The translations under genes and the position numbers were made by a program. 64,000 nucleotides of DNA from Bordetella genomosp. 9. Lineage in GTDB: Bacteria; Pseudomonadota; Gammaproteobacteria; Burkholderiales; Burkholderiaceae_B. The notes beneath the pieces were generated by a model, which saw only the letters and a program-made list of their open reading frames with translations, had not been told where the DNA came from and ran no database searches. Each line of letters opens with the position of its first letter. The stretch's first letter is position 1. Below, in pieces: positions 1 through 9,458 of this stretch. The stretch lies in assembly GCF_002261425.1 (NCBI RefSeq), contig NZ_NEVJ01000003.1, positions 2,852,001-2,916,000 of the forward strand, written 5' to 3'.

Positions 1-245
1 ACGCGGGCGGTGGCGGTATGCCGCCGCGCGAGCGCGTCCGCGGCCTGTTCCAGGGACGCCGCGTCGCGGCCCAGCAGCGTGACGGCGGCGCCGTCGCGCA
101 GCAGCCGTTCGGCGATGGCCAGACCGATGCCGCGGCCGCCGCCGGTGACCAGGGCATGGCGGCCGGCCAGCGAGGTATCGGCCCGCGGATCGCCGGCGGC
201 CGCGCCGGCCGCGGATTCGTCGTGCGTGTTTTGGTCCGCGCTCAT
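1..245 (-). CDS. SDR-family oxidoreductase, N-terminal part only (runs off the left edge)
   Basis: Reading leftward from the ATG at 245-243 gives about 81 residues. After a polar leader of about 25 residues comes the Rossmann start of a short-chain dehydrogenase ([16 protein letters not shown]), followed by a second strand and helix ([19 protein letters not shown]). The GGGRGIG turn is the NAD(P) cofactor loop of classical SDRs. The catalytic Ser-Tyr-Lys part lies outside the window, so neither activity nor substrate can be judged. The ATG overlaps the stop of the upstream CoA-ester hydroxylase gene (TGA at 244-242), which indicates translational coupling and a role in the same catabolic pathway. 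An SDR acting on a CoA-ester intermediate is plausible but inferred. Confidence 0.85.
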   Translation of the reverse strand, partial: MSADQNTHDESAAGAAAGDPRADTSLAGRHALVTGGGRGIGLAIAERLLRDGAAVTLLGRDAASLEQAADALARRHTATAR

Positions 246-2671
246 GCATCGCTCCTGGCGTCACCCGCCGGCGCGGCGACGGCGGCGGCGCGGGCGAAAT
301 TGGTTTCCAGCTGGCGCTTGCCGGCCAGGTAATGCACCGGCCAGTCGATGCCGGTATAGCCCACGCGCGCGACTTCCCGCAGCGTCCAGGCCGGGTCGGC
401 CAGGTGCGGGCGCGCCAGCGCGCACAGGTCCGCGCGCCCCGACGCGATGATGCCGTTCACGTGATCGGCCTCGAAGATCGCGCCCACCGCGATGGTGGGT
501 ATGCCGGCCTCATTGCGGATGCGGTCGGCGAAAGGCGTCTGGTACATGCGCCCGTATACGGGATGCTGGTCGGGACTGACCTGTCCCGAGGAGCAGTCGA
601 TCATATCGGCGCCGGCCGCCTTGAAGCGCCGCGCGATCTCCACGGCGTCATCCGCGGTGATGCCGCCTTCCACCCAGTCATGGGCCGAAATCCGCACCGA
701 CATCGGCAGCTTGGCCGGCCATGCGGCGCGCACGGCGGCAAAGACCTCCAGCGGATAGCGCAGCCGCGCGTCCAGGTCGCCGCCGTATTCGTCGTCGCGC
801 CGGTTGGTGAGCGGCGAGATGAAGCTGGACAGCAGATAGCCGTGCGCGCAATGCAGTTCCAGCCAGTCGAAGCCAGCCGCGGCCGCGCGCCGCGTCGCCG
901 CGACGAAATCGTCGCGCACGCGGTCCATGTCCTGGCGCGTCATCGCTTTCGGCGCCTGCGAAAGCCCTGGCAGATAAGGCATGGCCGACGCAGACAGCAG
1001 CGGCCAGTTGCCCTCCGGCAAAGGGTGATCCATCTGTTGCCAGCCCACCTGCGTGGAGCCCTTGCGTCCGGCATGTCCCAGCTGGATGCCGATGCGGGCA
1101 TCGCTGTTGCCGTGCACGAAAGCGACGATGCGGGCGAACGCCCGTGCCTGCTCGTCGTTCCACAGGCCCGGGCAACCCGGGGTGATGCGGGCATCCGCCG
1201 ACGGGCAGGTCATTTCCACCATGACGAGTCCCGCGCCACCCAGCGCCCTGGCGCCCAGATGCACCAGATGGAAATCGCCCGGCACGCCATCGGTGCAGGC
1301 GTACATGGCCATCGGCGACACCACGATACGGTTCTTCAGCCGCACGCCGCGCGCTTCATACGGCGTCAGCATGGGCAGCGGCGGGCGATTGGACGCCCCG
1401 CCGTCGGCGCCGACGCGCGCCGCCAGCCAGTGCTCGTAGTCCTGCAACCAGGCAGGATCGCGCAGGCGCAGGTTCTCGTGTGAAATCCGCTGCGAGCGCG
1501 TCAGCAGGGAATAGGCGAACTGCTCGGGCTCCAGGCAGGCGTAACGGTCGACGTGCTCGAACCACTCGGTGGAGTTGCGCGCGGCGTTCTGGATCTTCAG
1601 GACTTCGACGCCGCGGATGTCTTCGTAGCGCTGCAACGCGACGCGCAGATGAGCGGCGGCGCCATGGTCGCTGTGGTCGCCGTGGCAGTCATCGATGGCA
1701 TGGCCGAGCGCCGGCGTCGCCGGCGCCGTCAACTGGTCGGCCAGCTCGATGGCATCCTCCAGCGCCAGCTTGGTGCCCGAGCCGATGGAGAAATGCGCGG
1801 TGTGCGCGGCGTCGCCCATCAGCACGACGGGTATGTCACGCTGGCCGCGCTCGGTGTCGAGCCGGTTCCAGTGCACCCAGTGGTGACAGATCACGCGCGG
1901 AAAGCGGATCCAGATCGCCGAACCGCGCAGGTGCCCGGCATTGCTCATCAGCGGCTTGCCGTCCAGCCAGGGCGCGAACAGGGTTTCGCAATAGCGGATG
2001 CCTTCTTCCTGCGTCATCGTGTCCAGCCCGGCCGCGCGCCAGGTGGCCTCGGGGGTTTCGACGATGAAGGTGGACAGGCCCGGCTCGAAGCGATACGCAT
2101 GCGCCTGGAACCAGCCATGCGGCGTCTGGACGAAGGCGAAAGTGAAGGCGTCGAAGGCCTTTTCCGTCCCCAGCCACACGAAACGGTTCAGGCGCTGGTC
2201 GATGTCGGGCTCGAAGGTCTCGGCATAGGCGGCGCGGACGCGGCTGTTGATGCCGTCCGAAGCGATCACCAGGTCCGCGTCGTACTGCCGCGCCAGCGCC
2301 TGGTCGTCCTCCACCACGGTCTCGAATACCAGCTTGACGCCGACTTCCTCGCAACGGGCCTGCAGGATGTTCAGCAGCTTCTTGCGGCCGATGCCGATGA
2401 AGCCGTGGCCGCCGCTGCGCAGCGTCCGGCCCTTGAAATGGATGTCGATGTCATCCCAATGATTGAAGGCGTCGCTGATCTGCCGCGCGGACACGGGATC
2501 GGCGCGGCGCAGGTTTTCCATGGTGGCGTCGGAAAAGACCACGCCCCAGCCAAAGGTGTCGTACGGACGGTTGCGCTCGACCACCGTGACGTCATTGGCC
2601 GGGTCGCGCAGTTTCATCAACAGACCGAAATACAGGCCGGCTGGGCCGCCGCCCAGGCACACTATCTTCAT
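242..2671 (-). CDS. Bifunctional 2-aminobenzoyl-CoA / salicylyl-CoA 5-hydroxylase-reductase (FAD monooxygenase + old-yellow-enzyme fusion)
   Basis: This is a protein of 809 residues. Residues 1 to about 400 form a class A flavin monooxygenase with the FAD fingerprint [12 protein letters not shown] at the N-terminus and a [14 protein letters not shown] motif near residue 285. From about residue 435 there is a complete FMN old-yellow-enzyme barrel ([39 protein letters not shown]). This architecture is that of 2-aminobenzoyl-CoA monooxygenase/reductase, annotated in many betaproteobacteria as salicylyl-CoA 5-hydroxylase. The enzyme hydroxylates and then reduces the aromatic ring of a CoA thioester. 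The ATG at 2671 was chosen because the FAD motif starts right there and an AGGTGA ribosome site precedes it; the open frame extends further upstream without homology. The downstream SDR overlaps by 4 bases. Anthranilate versus salicylate as substrate cannot be settled from sequence. Confidence 0.88.
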   Translation of the reverse strand: MKIVCLGGGPAGLYFGLLMKLRDPANDVTVVERNRPYDTFGWGVVFSDATMENLRRADPVSARQISDAFNHWDDIDIHFKGRTLRSGGHGFIGIGRKKLLNILQARCEEVGVKLVFETVVEDDQALARQYDADLVIASDGINSRVRAAYAETFEPDIDQRLNRFVWLGTEKAFDAFTFAFVQTPHGWFQAHAYRFEPGLSTFIVETPEATWRAAGLDTMTQEEGIRYCETLFAPWLDGKPLMSNAGHLRGSAIWIRFPRVICHHWVHWNRLDTERGQRDIPVVLMGDAAHTAHFSIGSGTKLALEDAIELADQLTAPATPALGHAIDDCHGDHSDHGAAAHLRVALQRYEDIRGVEVLKIQNAARNSTEWFEHVDRYACLEPEQFAYSLLTRSQRISHENLRLRDPAWLQDYEHWLAARVGADGGASNRPPLPMLTPYEARGVRLKNRIVVSPMAMYACTDGVPGDFHLVHLGARALGGAGLVMVEMTCPSADARITPGCPGLWNDEQARAFARIVAFVHGNSDARIGIQLGHAGRKGSTQVGWQQMDHPLPEGNWPLLSASAMPYLPGLSQAPKAMTRQDMDRVRDDFVAATRRAAAAGFDWLELHCAHGYLLSSFISPLTNRRDDEYGGDLDARLRYPLEVFAAVRAAWPAKLPMSVRISAHDWVEGGITADDAVEIARRFKAAGADMIDCSSGQVSPDQHPVYGRMYQTPFADRIRNEAGIPTIAVGAIFEADHVNGIIASGRADLCALARPHLADPAWTLREVARVGYTGIDWPVHYLAGKRQLETNFARAAAVAAPAGDARSDA

Positions 2672-2710
2672 TGCGTCACCTGCGATCGGGTCAGCCGCGA
2701 GGGCCGAGAG

Positions 2711-2740
2711 TTTCAAGCCTGGATAGTTTAGGCTTGAAAT
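2711..2740. promoter_or_regulatory. Candidate MarR-type operator upstream of the CoA-ester hydroxylase
   Basis: AGTTTAGGCTTGAAAT at 2725-2740 is an imperfect 16-bp dyad (10 of 16 positions symmetric). It also pairs with TTTCAAGCCT at 2711-2720, giving a perfect 10-bp inverted repeat with AGGCTTGAAA and a 9-base spacer. A near copy of the core lies at 11658-11673 in front of the hydrolase-marR operon. MarR proteins commonly bind such AT-rich dyads close to promoters. The binding assignment is inference. Confidence 0.55.
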
Positions 2741-2828
2741 ATATACCCGGAGCGAAGCCGCGTGCAACACGGGTTTCTGCGGAGATGGCGCGCGGCGCGC
2801 GCGGGTGGAAGGTCGCGATCCGCCGGTG

Positions 2829-3629
2829 CTAGGCGGCCGGGCGGCGCTCCAGGGCGACGCGGTCGCGGCCGGCCTGCTTGGCCAGATAAAGGGCCCGATC
2901 GGCCCGGCTCAGCGTGGTGGAAACGCTTTCGCCGTTGCGGTGCAGGGCCATGCCGACGCTGACCGTCAGCAGCAGTTGTTCGCCTTCGACTTCGATGGTG
3001 TTGCCGCGCACGCCCGCCAGGATGCGGTCGATGACGGCCTCGCCTTCTTCCAGGCTGATATTGGGCAGCAAGACCAGGAATTCCTCGCCGCCCCAGCGCG
3101 CGACGTCGTCGCTGTCCCGCACCGCGGCCCGCATGATGTCCGCCAGGCGGGTCAGCGCCCGGTCGCCGGCGTCGTGGCCGTAACGGTCGTTGATGCGCTT
3201 GAAATGATCCACGTCCAGCATGGCCACCACGAAGGCGGGCTGCTCCGCATCGGCCGTCAGGGACAGTTCCTTCATGCGCTCCATCAGCGCGCGCCGGTTC
3301 AACAGATTGGTCAGCGGATCGCGGATGGACGATTCCTTGAGCGCGGCGTTCATGTCGCGCATCATTTCCTGGTAGCCGTCGGAAATGCGCACCAGTTTGG
3401 CCAGCCGCTTCAGTTCGCGGTCATAGCGCGCCACCAGCCCCAGCTCGCGCTGGCGGGCCATCATCTGGAAGGCGTCGGACAGATACGAGATCCGTTCGAT
3501 CCGGTCCAGTTGTTCATTGGTGTGCTGCCACAGATCCGCGAGCACCCCCCGTAGCGGGTGATCGGCGTAGGCGGGCTCATCCAGCATGGACTGGATGCGC
3601 GCCTCCAGATCCTGGTAGCGCTTCTTCAT
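2829..3629 (-). CDS. siaD: SiaD-type diguanylate cyclase (GGDEF)
   Basis: This protein of 266 residues has a helical N-terminal part (1-100) and a GGDEF domain (about 101-262). The signature is GGEEF at 180-184, an active variant. A complete product-inhibition I-site (RxxD, R171-D174) lies five residues before it, so c-di-GMP feedback is expected. The [10 protein letters not shown] motif at 104-113 marks the domain start. There is no membrane segment. In Pseudomonas aeruginosa SiaD is the cytosolic cyclase activated by unphosphorylated SiaC, and the helical N-terminus would be the SiaC-binding part here. The ATG at 3629 shares one base with the siaC stop codon. It is the last gene of the siaABCD operon. 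Confidence 0.9.
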   Translation of the reverse strand: MKKRYQDLEARIQSMLDEPAYADHPLRGVLADLWQHTNEQLDRIERISYLSDAFQMMARQRELGLVARYDRELKRLAKLVRISDGYQEMMRDMNAALKESSIRDPLTNLLNRRALMERMKELSLTADAEQPAFVVAMLDVDHFKRINDRYGHDAGDRALTRLADIMRAAVRDSDDVARWGGEEFLVLLPNISLEEGEAVIDRILAGVRGNTIEVEGEQLLLTVSVGMALHRNGESVSTTLSRADRALYLAKQAGRDRVALERRPAA

Positions 3630-4003
3630 CAGCGGCCGACCACCGTGAAGGGGAAGGAGCAATCTTCCTTGAACTCTTCGGCCAGTTCGCCCACCCGCTC
3701 GTTGCGGCTGTCGTAGTACCAGGTGACGGAGACCTGGTGGCCGCCGTCGTGCGCGGCCTCCAGCAGGTCGAAGATGTCCATCACGGCCTTCACGCTGCTG
3801 GTATTCAGGTACTGCAACTCGAGCGTAACGGCCAGCCCGCGCTGCGTGGAAGCCAGATACTCGTCGACCCATTGGATAACCGGGCCGAACAGCTCGAAGG
3901 AGTTTTCCGGATAGGAATCACCGCTGAGATGCAGGCTTCCGTTCTCGCTGTCGGTCACGATGGACGGCGTGGATTGGGAAGCGGGAATATTGAGTTCTTT
4001 CAT
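3629..4003 (-). CDS. siaC: SiaC-type regulatory phosphoprotein (DUF1987)
   Basis: A small cytosolic protein of 124 residues that matches the DUF1987/SiaC family. The segment LELQYLNTSSVKAVMDIF contains the phospho-acceptor region. With the ATG at 4003 the threonine falls at residue 68, the position reported for the SiaB-phosphorylated Thr of P. aeruginosa SiaC; this supports this start over a TTG seven codons upstream. Unphosphorylated SiaC is known to bind and activate SiaD. SiaB phosphorylates it and SiaA removes the phosphate. It lies 27 bases after siaB and is fused by one base to siaD. Confidence 0.9.
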   Translation of the reverse strand: MKELNIPASQSTPSIVTDSENGSLHLSGDSYPENSFELFGPVIQWVDEYLASTQRGLAVTLELQYLNTSSVKAVMDIFDLLEAAHDGGHQVSVTWYYDSRNERVGELAEEFKEDCSFPFTVVGR

Positions 4004-4030
4004 TTGCGTTGTTGCTCGAGGCAATTCGGA

Positions 4031-4573
4031 TCAGATGACGACGCTCAGGCTGAAAAACGCACGGCCGTCGCCATGGCTGCTGAGTGAAGCCTCGAGGCCG
4101 GCCGTGGCGCGCCGCGCCAGGTCGATCAGGCCCAGGCCGGCGCCGGTGGTGGCGGCCGGGTCGCGCGGCTGGCGCAGCTGTGTCTTGTAGGCGGCCTTCA
4201 GTTCAGCCTTGTCCATGCCGGCCAGCTGATGCACCCGCGCCACCAGCCGCTCGCCGTCGGCGGGCTCCACGCGATTGCCGGCGCTGACCGTGTAACGGCC
4301 TTCCTGGTCTCGCGATATCACCACCGTGGCCGCCGCGTCGGTGTCGCCATAGCCCTGTTGCAGGGCGTATTGCCGGATGTTCTGCGTCATCTCGATATAA
4401 GCGGAGAACACGTCCATGGCTTCGGCCGGACGGGCCTCCTGCGTCTCCAGGTAGTTCTTCAGGGCGTTGCCGATTTCCTCGATCAGGCTGCGCGAGATCG
4501 GCCCGTTGAAACAAAGCAGCGTGCGGTCCTGATTGAACCGCTCTCGCAGCGCATAAAGATCCGAAGCTTTCAT
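4031..4573 (-). CDS. siaB: SiaB-type protein kinase (GHKL fold, anti-sigma-factor-kinase-like)
   Basis: A protein of 180 residues related to the SiaB/DUF6272 kinase family, with a Bergerat ATP-binding fold. The N box is visible as EMTQNIRQYALQQG near residue 65. The glycine-rich G box is TTGAGLGLIDLARRA near residue 150. The family phosphorylates the partner SiaC on Thr/Ser. It is soluble, without membrane segments. It starts 17 bases after siaA, so siaA and siaB are probably co-transcribed. It is one of the four members of a complete SiaABCD signalling module here. Confidence 0.88.
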   Translation of the reverse strand: MKASDLYALRERFNQDRTLLCFNGPISRSLIEEIGNALKNYLETQEARPAEAMDVFSAYIEMTQNIRQYALQQGYGDTDAAATVVISRDQEGRYTVSAGNRVEPADGERLVARVHQLAGMDKAELKAAYKTQLRQPRDPAATTGAGLGLIDLARRATAGLEASLSSHGDGRAFFSLSVVI

Positions 4574-4590
4574 GGCTATCCGTCTGGAAG

Positions 4591-6585
4591 TTATTCGAAG
4601 CGAAAGGAAAGTATGGTGATGTCGTCGCGCTGGGGCAAGTCGCCCCGGTATTCATGCAGGGCGCGATCCAGCGCTTCGGCCTGCGCGCCCAGCGGCAGAC
4701 GGGCAATTTCCGTCAGCATGGTGGTGAATCGCGTACTGCCGAAGCCAAACCCATGTTCTCCTCCCGCCTGGTCCAGGAACCCGTCGGTACTCAGGTAAAA
4801 CGTCATTCCCGCCCGCAGGGGCAGCGTCAGGTTGTCGTATTCGCCCTGGCGCTTGTCCCCCAGCGCGCGGCGCGCCCCGCGATATTCGCGGCACTCGACC
4901 CCGTCGCTTTCGTATAGCGAAATCTTGGCGCCGGAAAACAACACATGGCCGGCAGCGCGGTCAATATAAACGAGTCCGGCGTCGGTGTTGGTGGCCAGGG
5001 CGTTGGGCAGCTGCATATCGGCCAGCATGCCCCGGATGGCGGCGTCGGTGCGCGTCAGGATGCCGGCCGGGTCGGACGGCCCGGCTTCGGCGATCGCCAC
5101 GTCCACGGCGGCCCGCACCAGCATGGTCATGAGCGCGCCCGGCACGCCGTGGCCGGCGCAATCCATGACGCCCAGCAGGCAGTTGTCGCCGTCGGCCTGG
5201 AAGACATAGAAATCCCCGCCCACCACGTCGCGCGGTTTCCACATGACGAAGTGGCGCGCGCCCAGGGACTGGGCCATCTGCCGCCGCGGCAGGATGGCCT
5301 GCTGGATCAGGCTGGCATAGTCGATGGAATCGCCGATCTTCTTGTTGGCGCTGGCCATGGCCTGGTTGGCGGCTTCCAGCGCCCGGGTGCGCTCGCGCAC
5401 CTTGCTTTCCAGTTCCTGGGTATGGGTGCGGACCTTTTCGGCCATGACGCCGAACGCGCGGCTGAGGTCGCCGATCTCGTCGGCGCCTCCCGTCGGCAGG
5501 CGCACGTCGTAGCGTCCATCGGCGATGGCCCGCGCCGACTGCTGCAGGTTGCGGATGGGCCGCAGCACCAGGCGGTTGACGGCGTAACCGAAGGCGGCCA
5601 GCAGGCCGCCGATCAGGAGGACCAGCGCGGCCGCCGCGGGCCACAGCCCGGCGGTATCGACGATACGCGCGGCGTGCAGGTCGACGGCCGCCAGCACGTA
5701 CCAGTGCAATTCGGGGACGTAGGAGACCGACATCAGCTGGCGCTTGCCCTGCATGCGCACCCAGATGTTCTGGGCGAGATCCGGCGTTTTCGGCGCGTCG
5801 CGCAGCGCCTGCTCCATCGCCGCCCGGCCGGCGTCATCCTGGATCAGGGTGAACACCCGGCCACGCTTTTCCGCGCCGCCGGCCGCCACCCCCGAATTGA
5901 AATCGATCAGCGTGGGGTCGGGGTGAGCCTGGATGTTGCCCTGCTCATCAATGATCATCGGGGTCACGCCAGGCTCGCCGCTGCCGACGAATTCCCGCAG
6001 GAACTCGCTCAGGTCCAGGCTGGCGCCGCCGATGGCCAGCGGCTGGCCGTCATGGCGCAGGATGACGTTGAACCAGACCCGCGTCAGCTTGAGCTTGGCG
6101 TCCGGATTGACGTTGATGTTGTAACCGGCCGGCGCCTTCAGGCTGTCGTAGAACCAGCGGTCTTCCGGATCGTTGGGCCGCAGCTGATAGCGCGGCGCGT
6201 CGGAAAACGGCTTGTCCGCTTCGTTGAAGTAGTACTTGCCGCTGGCGGCGTTGATCAGGAAATAGGCATGCGAACGCAAGGCGCCGCGATAGCCTTCGGC
6301 CTCCTTGAAGAAGCGCGCGCGCTTGGCGGCGTTGTCTTCGTCCAGCATCCACTCGGTGGTCAACTGCGAATCGACCAGCCGCTGCGACAGCGCCAGCTCG
6401 CGCGTGATCGGCGCCAGGATGCGCTGGCGGCTCAGCAAGGCGAAATTGTCGGCATAGGCCCGGCCGAAGTGCTCGCGCACCTGCTCCATGGCGTGCCAGC
6501 CCAGCAAAACGGTGGGGATCAGCGCCAGCAGGCATGCCAGCACCAGGGCGAGCAAGGACTTTGCTCGCAAACCTAACTTCGCCAT
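4591..6585 (-). CDS. siaA: SiaA-type membrane PP2C phosphatase with periplasmic sensor and HAMP domain
   Basis: A protein of 664 residues. A first membrane helix (about 9-29) is followed by a periplasmic Cache-like sensor region (about 35-310), a second helix (about 315-340), HAMP and a coiled coil (to about 425), and a C-terminal PP2C/SpoIIE phosphatase. The metal-binding motifs are complete: VVGGDFY, MDCAGHGVPGALM, STDGFLD and RDDIT. The enzyme dephosphorylates SiaC and thereby switches on c-di-GMP synthesis by SiaD, as established in P. aeruginosa for aggregation. The start at 6585 has a GGAAGGA ribosome site 8 bases upstream; the frame is open for 15 codons further. The 245 bases between it and the liv terminator hold no gene and presumably its promoter. 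Confidence 0.9.
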   Translation of the reverse strand: MAKLGLRAKSLLALVLACLLALIPTVLLGWHAMEQVREHFGRAYADNFALLSRQRILAPITRELALSQRLVDSQLTTEWMLDEDNAAKRARFFKEAEGYRGALRSHAYFLINAASGKYYFNEADKPFSDAPRYQLRPNDPEDRWFYDSLKAPAGYNINVNPDAKLKLTRVWFNVILRHDGQPLAIGGASLDLSEFLREFVGSGEPGVTPMIIDEQGNIQAHPDPTLIDFNSGVAAGGAEKRGRVFTLIQDDAGRAAMEQALRDAPKTPDLAQNIWVRMQGKRQLMSVSYVPELHWYVLAAVDLHAARIVDTAGLWPAAAALVLLIGGLLAAFGYAVNRLVLRPIRNLQQSARAIADGRYDVRLPTGGADEIGDLSRAFGVMAEKVRTHTQELESKVRERTRALEAANQAMASANKKIGDSIDYASLIQQAILPRRQMAQSLGARHFVMWKPRDVVGGDFYVFQADGDNCLLGVMDCAGHGVPGALMTMLVRAAVDVAIAEAGPSDPAGILTRTDAAIRGMLADMQLPNALATNTDAGLVYIDRAAGHVLFSGAKISLYESDGVECREYRGARRALGDKRQGEYDNLTLPLRAGMTFYLSTDGFLDQAGGEHGFGFGSTRFTTMLTEIARLPLGAQAEALDRALHEYRGDLPQRDDITILSFRFE

Positions 6586-6830
6586 GAACTTTTCCTTCCA
6601 CCAGGCCGCTACTGCACGATGCATCGACACGGCTGTGGTGTCCGACCGGCGCCGCGCCCCCGCGGGGCCACGTACGGTCGAGTCTAAGTGTAGAGGGCCG
6701 ATCCTTGCGGATTACCCCTGAAAAAAAGGCAATTATGGCCGCTCCAAGCGGCTTAGCGGGCGGACTTGTGTCGTGGCGGCGCAAAAGAGCGACCGTGTAC
6801 GCCTTAATGTCGTTTCTTTACGTCGCCGGG

Positions 6831-6873
6831 AAAAAACGCCTGCGCGCCGCCCGGGGGCGAACCTGGCCAGGCG
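6831..6873 (-). terminator. Intrinsic terminator of the liv operon
   Basis: Read on the minus strand, just after the livF stop, CGCCTG (6873-6868) pairs with CAGGCG (6842-6837). Between them is a GC-rich inner stem (CGCCC/GGGCG), and six T residues (6836-6831) follow directly. This is a standard rho-independent terminator that separates the liv operon from siaABCD. Confidence 0.7.
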
Positions 6874-6883
6874 CGAAGGCGGA

Positions 6884-7642
6884 TCACACCCCGAGGTAAC
6901 GCGTCCACAGGCCGCGATCCGCGTCCAGCGCGCCGGAATCGCCGGTCCAGACGATGCGGCCGCGCTCCAGGATGACGTGGCGGTCGGCCAGGGCCAGCAA
7001 CCTGTCCACGTATTTATCGATGACCAGGATGGTCTGGCCGGCCGCGCGCAGGCGCGCCAGGCAGGCCCAGATTTCCTCGCGCACCTTGGGGGCCAGGCCC
7101 TCCGTGGCCTCGTCGAGTATGAGCAGGCGCGGGTTGGTGACCAGCGCCCGCCCGATGGCCAGCATCTGCTGTTCGCCGCCGGACAACTGGTTGCCCATGT
7201 GGCCGGCGCGTTCGGCCAGTCGCGGAAACATGGCGCAGACCCGCTCGGGCGTCCAGCTCGCCGCATCGGCGGGCGCGGCAAGGCGGCCGCGCCGGGTAGC
7301 GAAGGCGGTCAGGTGTTCGCGCACGGTCAGGTTGGGAAAGCATTGCCGCCCTTCCGGCACGATGGCGATGCCGGCGCGGGCGATGCGGTCGGTGGCCCAG
7401 CCGCCGATCTCCTGGCCGCCGAAACCGATGCGGCCGGATTTCAGCGGCAGTTGCCCGTACAGCGTGCGCAGCAGCGTGGTCTTGCCCATGCCGTTGCGCC
7501 CCAGCAGCGTGACGACTTCGCCGGCGCCGATGGACAGGTCCACGCCGAACAGCACCTGGCTGGCGCCATAGCCGCTCTGCACGCCGTGCATTTCCAGCAG
7601 CGGCGCGCCGTCCGCCGGGCGGCGATCGGCGCCGGAGGTCAT
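6884..7642 (-). CDS. livF: LivF-type ABC transporter ATPase
   Basis: A 252-residue ATPase of the branched-chain/aromatic amide ABC family. Walker A is GRNGMGKTT near residue 48, the signature is LSGGEQQ, and Walker B is LLILDEATEGL. The usual LivF switch His after Walker B is replaced: the text reads VIDKYVDR where most family members have VEQ/VEH, a conservative oddity also found in other Liv-type proteins. The ATG overlaps the livMG stop by 4 bases. It pairs with the LivG domain of the fused subunit to power import. The operon order livK-livH-livMG-livF and the nearby aromatic genes point to an aromatic or amino-acid substrate. Confidence 0.9.
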   Translation of the reverse strand: MTSGADRRPADGAPLLEMHGVQSGYGASQVLFGVDLSIGAGEVVTLLGRNGMGKTTLLRTLYGQLPLKSGRIGFGGQEIGGWATDRIARAGIAIVPEGRQCFPNLTVREHLTAFATRRGRLAAPADAASWTPERVCAMFPRLAERAGHMGNQLSGGEQQMLAIGRALVTNPRLLILDEATEGLAPKVREEIWACLARLRAAGQTILVIDKYVDRLLALADRHVILERGRIVWTGDSGALDADRGLWTRYLGV

Positions 7643-9456
7643 GCCGCGGCGAGCGGGCTTGCGTCCATCTCGTCTCCAAGGTAGGCCTGGCGCACGGCCG
7701 GATCGTTGCGGATCTGGTCCGGCGTTCCCGTGGCGATGATGCGGCCGTAGACCAGCACCGAAATGCGGTCGGCCAGGCGGAATACGGCTTCCATGTCGTG
7801 TTCGACCAGCAGCATGGCGGCGCGCCCGCGCATGGTTTCGATCAGGTCGGTCAGCCGGGCGGTTTCATCCGGCCCCATGCCGGCCATCGGCTCGTCCAGC
7901 AGCAGCACGCTGGGCCGCGCGGCCAGCGCCAAGGCGAATTCCAGCTTGCGCTGCTCGCCGTGCGGCAGGGTGCCGGCCACCCGGTCCAGCTGGCCCGGCT
8001 CCAGGCCGCATTCCCGCGCCAGCGCCTGCGCGGCGGCGTACAGGGCGCGGTCGTCCGCGCGCGGGCGCCAGCCGCCCAGGCCGCCGCCGTCATGGGCCTG
8101 GACGGCCAGCAGCAGATTGTCCCGGACCGGTAAGCGCTTGAAAACGTTGGTGATCTGGTAGGAACGCGACAGGCCGGCGGCCACGCGGCGATGCGCCGGC
8201 ATGCGCGTGGTGTCCACGCCATTCAGCAGCAGCACGCCGGCATCCAGCGGCAGCGTGCCGGACAGCAGATGGATCAGGGTGGATTTGCCGGCGCCATTCG
8301 GGCCGATCACCGCGTGTATCTCGCCCGGCAACAGGGTCAGCGACAGGGAGTCGGTCGCCACCAGGGCGCCGAAGCGCTTCACCAGCCCCTGGGCCTGCAG
8401 CGCCGGGGTCGCGGCGTCGGCGGACGGGACCGCCGCGGTCGGCCTGCCCGCCGTGACATGGGTCGCGGGCGTGGGCGGCGCCGCGGCCCGCGGCGGCGCC
8501 TCGTCGGCATCCGGCGCATGGCCGCGCGCGCGGAACCATGGCGCCAACAGCCCCGCCAGGCCGCGCGGCGCGGCGAAGACCACCAGCAGCAGCACCAGCC
8601 CCAGCGGCAAATGCCAGTACTCCGTCCACATCCGCAGCACTTCTTCCAGCGTCAGCATCAGCGCCGCGCCGGCCAGGCCGCCATAGCGGTACCCCATGCC
8701 CCCCACCAGCACCATGATCAGCAGATTGGCCGACTGGGTCCAATGCATCAGGTTGGGCGATACGAACAGATTGTTGTTGGCGAGCAAGGCGCCGGCCAGG
8801 CCGGCGACCGCGCCGCCGATGACGAAGGCCGTCAGCTTGATGCGATAGACCGGGTAGCCCAGGGCCGCCATGCGAGACTCGTTTTCGCGCACGCCTTGCA
8901 GGGCGGCGCCGAAACGCGAAGCCACCAGCCGGTTCAGCAGCGCCGACAGCGCCACGAACAGCAGCAGCACCGTGTAGTAGAACGGCACGTCGGCGCCCAG
9001 GTCGACGCCCGGCAAGGCGACCGGCCCCGGCAGGTTCAGGCCATCCTCGCCGCCATACTGGCGCAACGAAATGAAGACGTAGAACAACATCTGCGCGAAG
9101 GCCAGCGTGATCATGATGAAGTACACGCCACGCGTGCGCAGCGAGATCGCGCCTATGATCCACGCCAGCAGGCCTGCCAGCGCGACGGCCGCCGGCCAGA
9201 CCACAAAGGCGGAGCGCACGCCGGCCACGCCCAGCATCGCGGCCGCGTAGGCCCCCGCCCCGAAAAAGGCGGCATGCCCCAGGGCGACCATGCCGCCATA
9301 GCCCAGCACCAGATTCAAGCCCGCCACCGCCAGCGCGAAAATCAGCACGCGCCGGACGAAGGAAATATAGAAGTCCAGGCCCACCATCGGCGCCACCAGC
9401 GGGAACAAGGCCAGTACCGCCACACCCGCCACCGCCCACAGCCATGTATGCCGCAT
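7639..9456 (-). CDS. Fused LivM permease - LivG ATPase subunit of a branched-chain-type ABC importer
   Basis: One continuous chain of 605 residues. Residues 1 to about 310 are a LivM permease with eight or more membrane helices and the motif GYGGMVALGHAAFFGAGAY. A proline/alanine-rich linker (about 310-350) leads into a complete LivG ATPase from about residue 352, with Walker A GPNGAGKST, a signature region (LPHGEQRKLEFA) and Walker B VLLLDEPMAGM. The reading frame passes through the junction with no stop, so it is a genuine fusion and not two adjacent genes. The ATG at 9456 lies 2 bases after the livH stop. Such fusions occur in some Burkholderiales. Substrate specificity comes from the LivK-like protein. 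Confidence 0.9.
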   Translation of the reverse strand: MRHTWLWAVAGVAVLALFPLVAPMVGLDFYISFVRRVLIFALAVAGLNLVLGYGGMVALGHAAFFGAGAYAAAMLGVAGVRSAFVVWPAAVALAGLLAWIIGAISLRTRGVYFIMITLAFAQMLFYVFISLRQYGGEDGLNLPGPVALPGVDLGADVPFYYTVLLLFVALSALLNRLVASRFGAALQGVRENESRMAALGYPVYRIKLTAFVIGGAVAGLAGALLANNNLFVSPNLMHWTQSANLLIMVLVGGMGYRYGGLAGAALMLTLEEVLRMWTEYWHLPLGLVLLLVVFAAPRGLAGLLAPWFRARGHAPDADEAPPRAAAPPTPATHVTAGRPTAAVPSADAATPALQAQGLVKRFGALVATDSLSLTLLPGEIHAVIGPNGAGKSTLIHLLSGTLPLDAGVLLLNGVDTTRMPAHRRVAAGLSRSYQITNVFKRLPVRDNLLLAVQAHDGGGLGGWRPRADDRALYAAAQALARECGLEPGQLDRVAGTLPHGEQRKLEFALALAARPSVLLLDEPMAGMGPDETARLTDLIETMRGRAAMLLVEHDMEAVFRLADRISVLVYGRIIATGTPDQIRNDPAVRQAYLGDEMDASPLAAA

Positions 9457-9458
9457 GA

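Noticed and set aside
2672..2770. Upstream extension of the CoA-ester hydroxylase by 33 codons
   Set aside because: The extra residues are unlike the family, cross the operator region, and the FAD motif plus a good ribosome site start at 2671.
8350..8560. Possible frameshift or missing stop that falsely joins livM and livG
   Set aside because: The frame is continuous, both domains are full length and the junction has a normal Pro/Ala-rich linker, so a real fusion is simpler. A sequencing error cannot be fully excluded.
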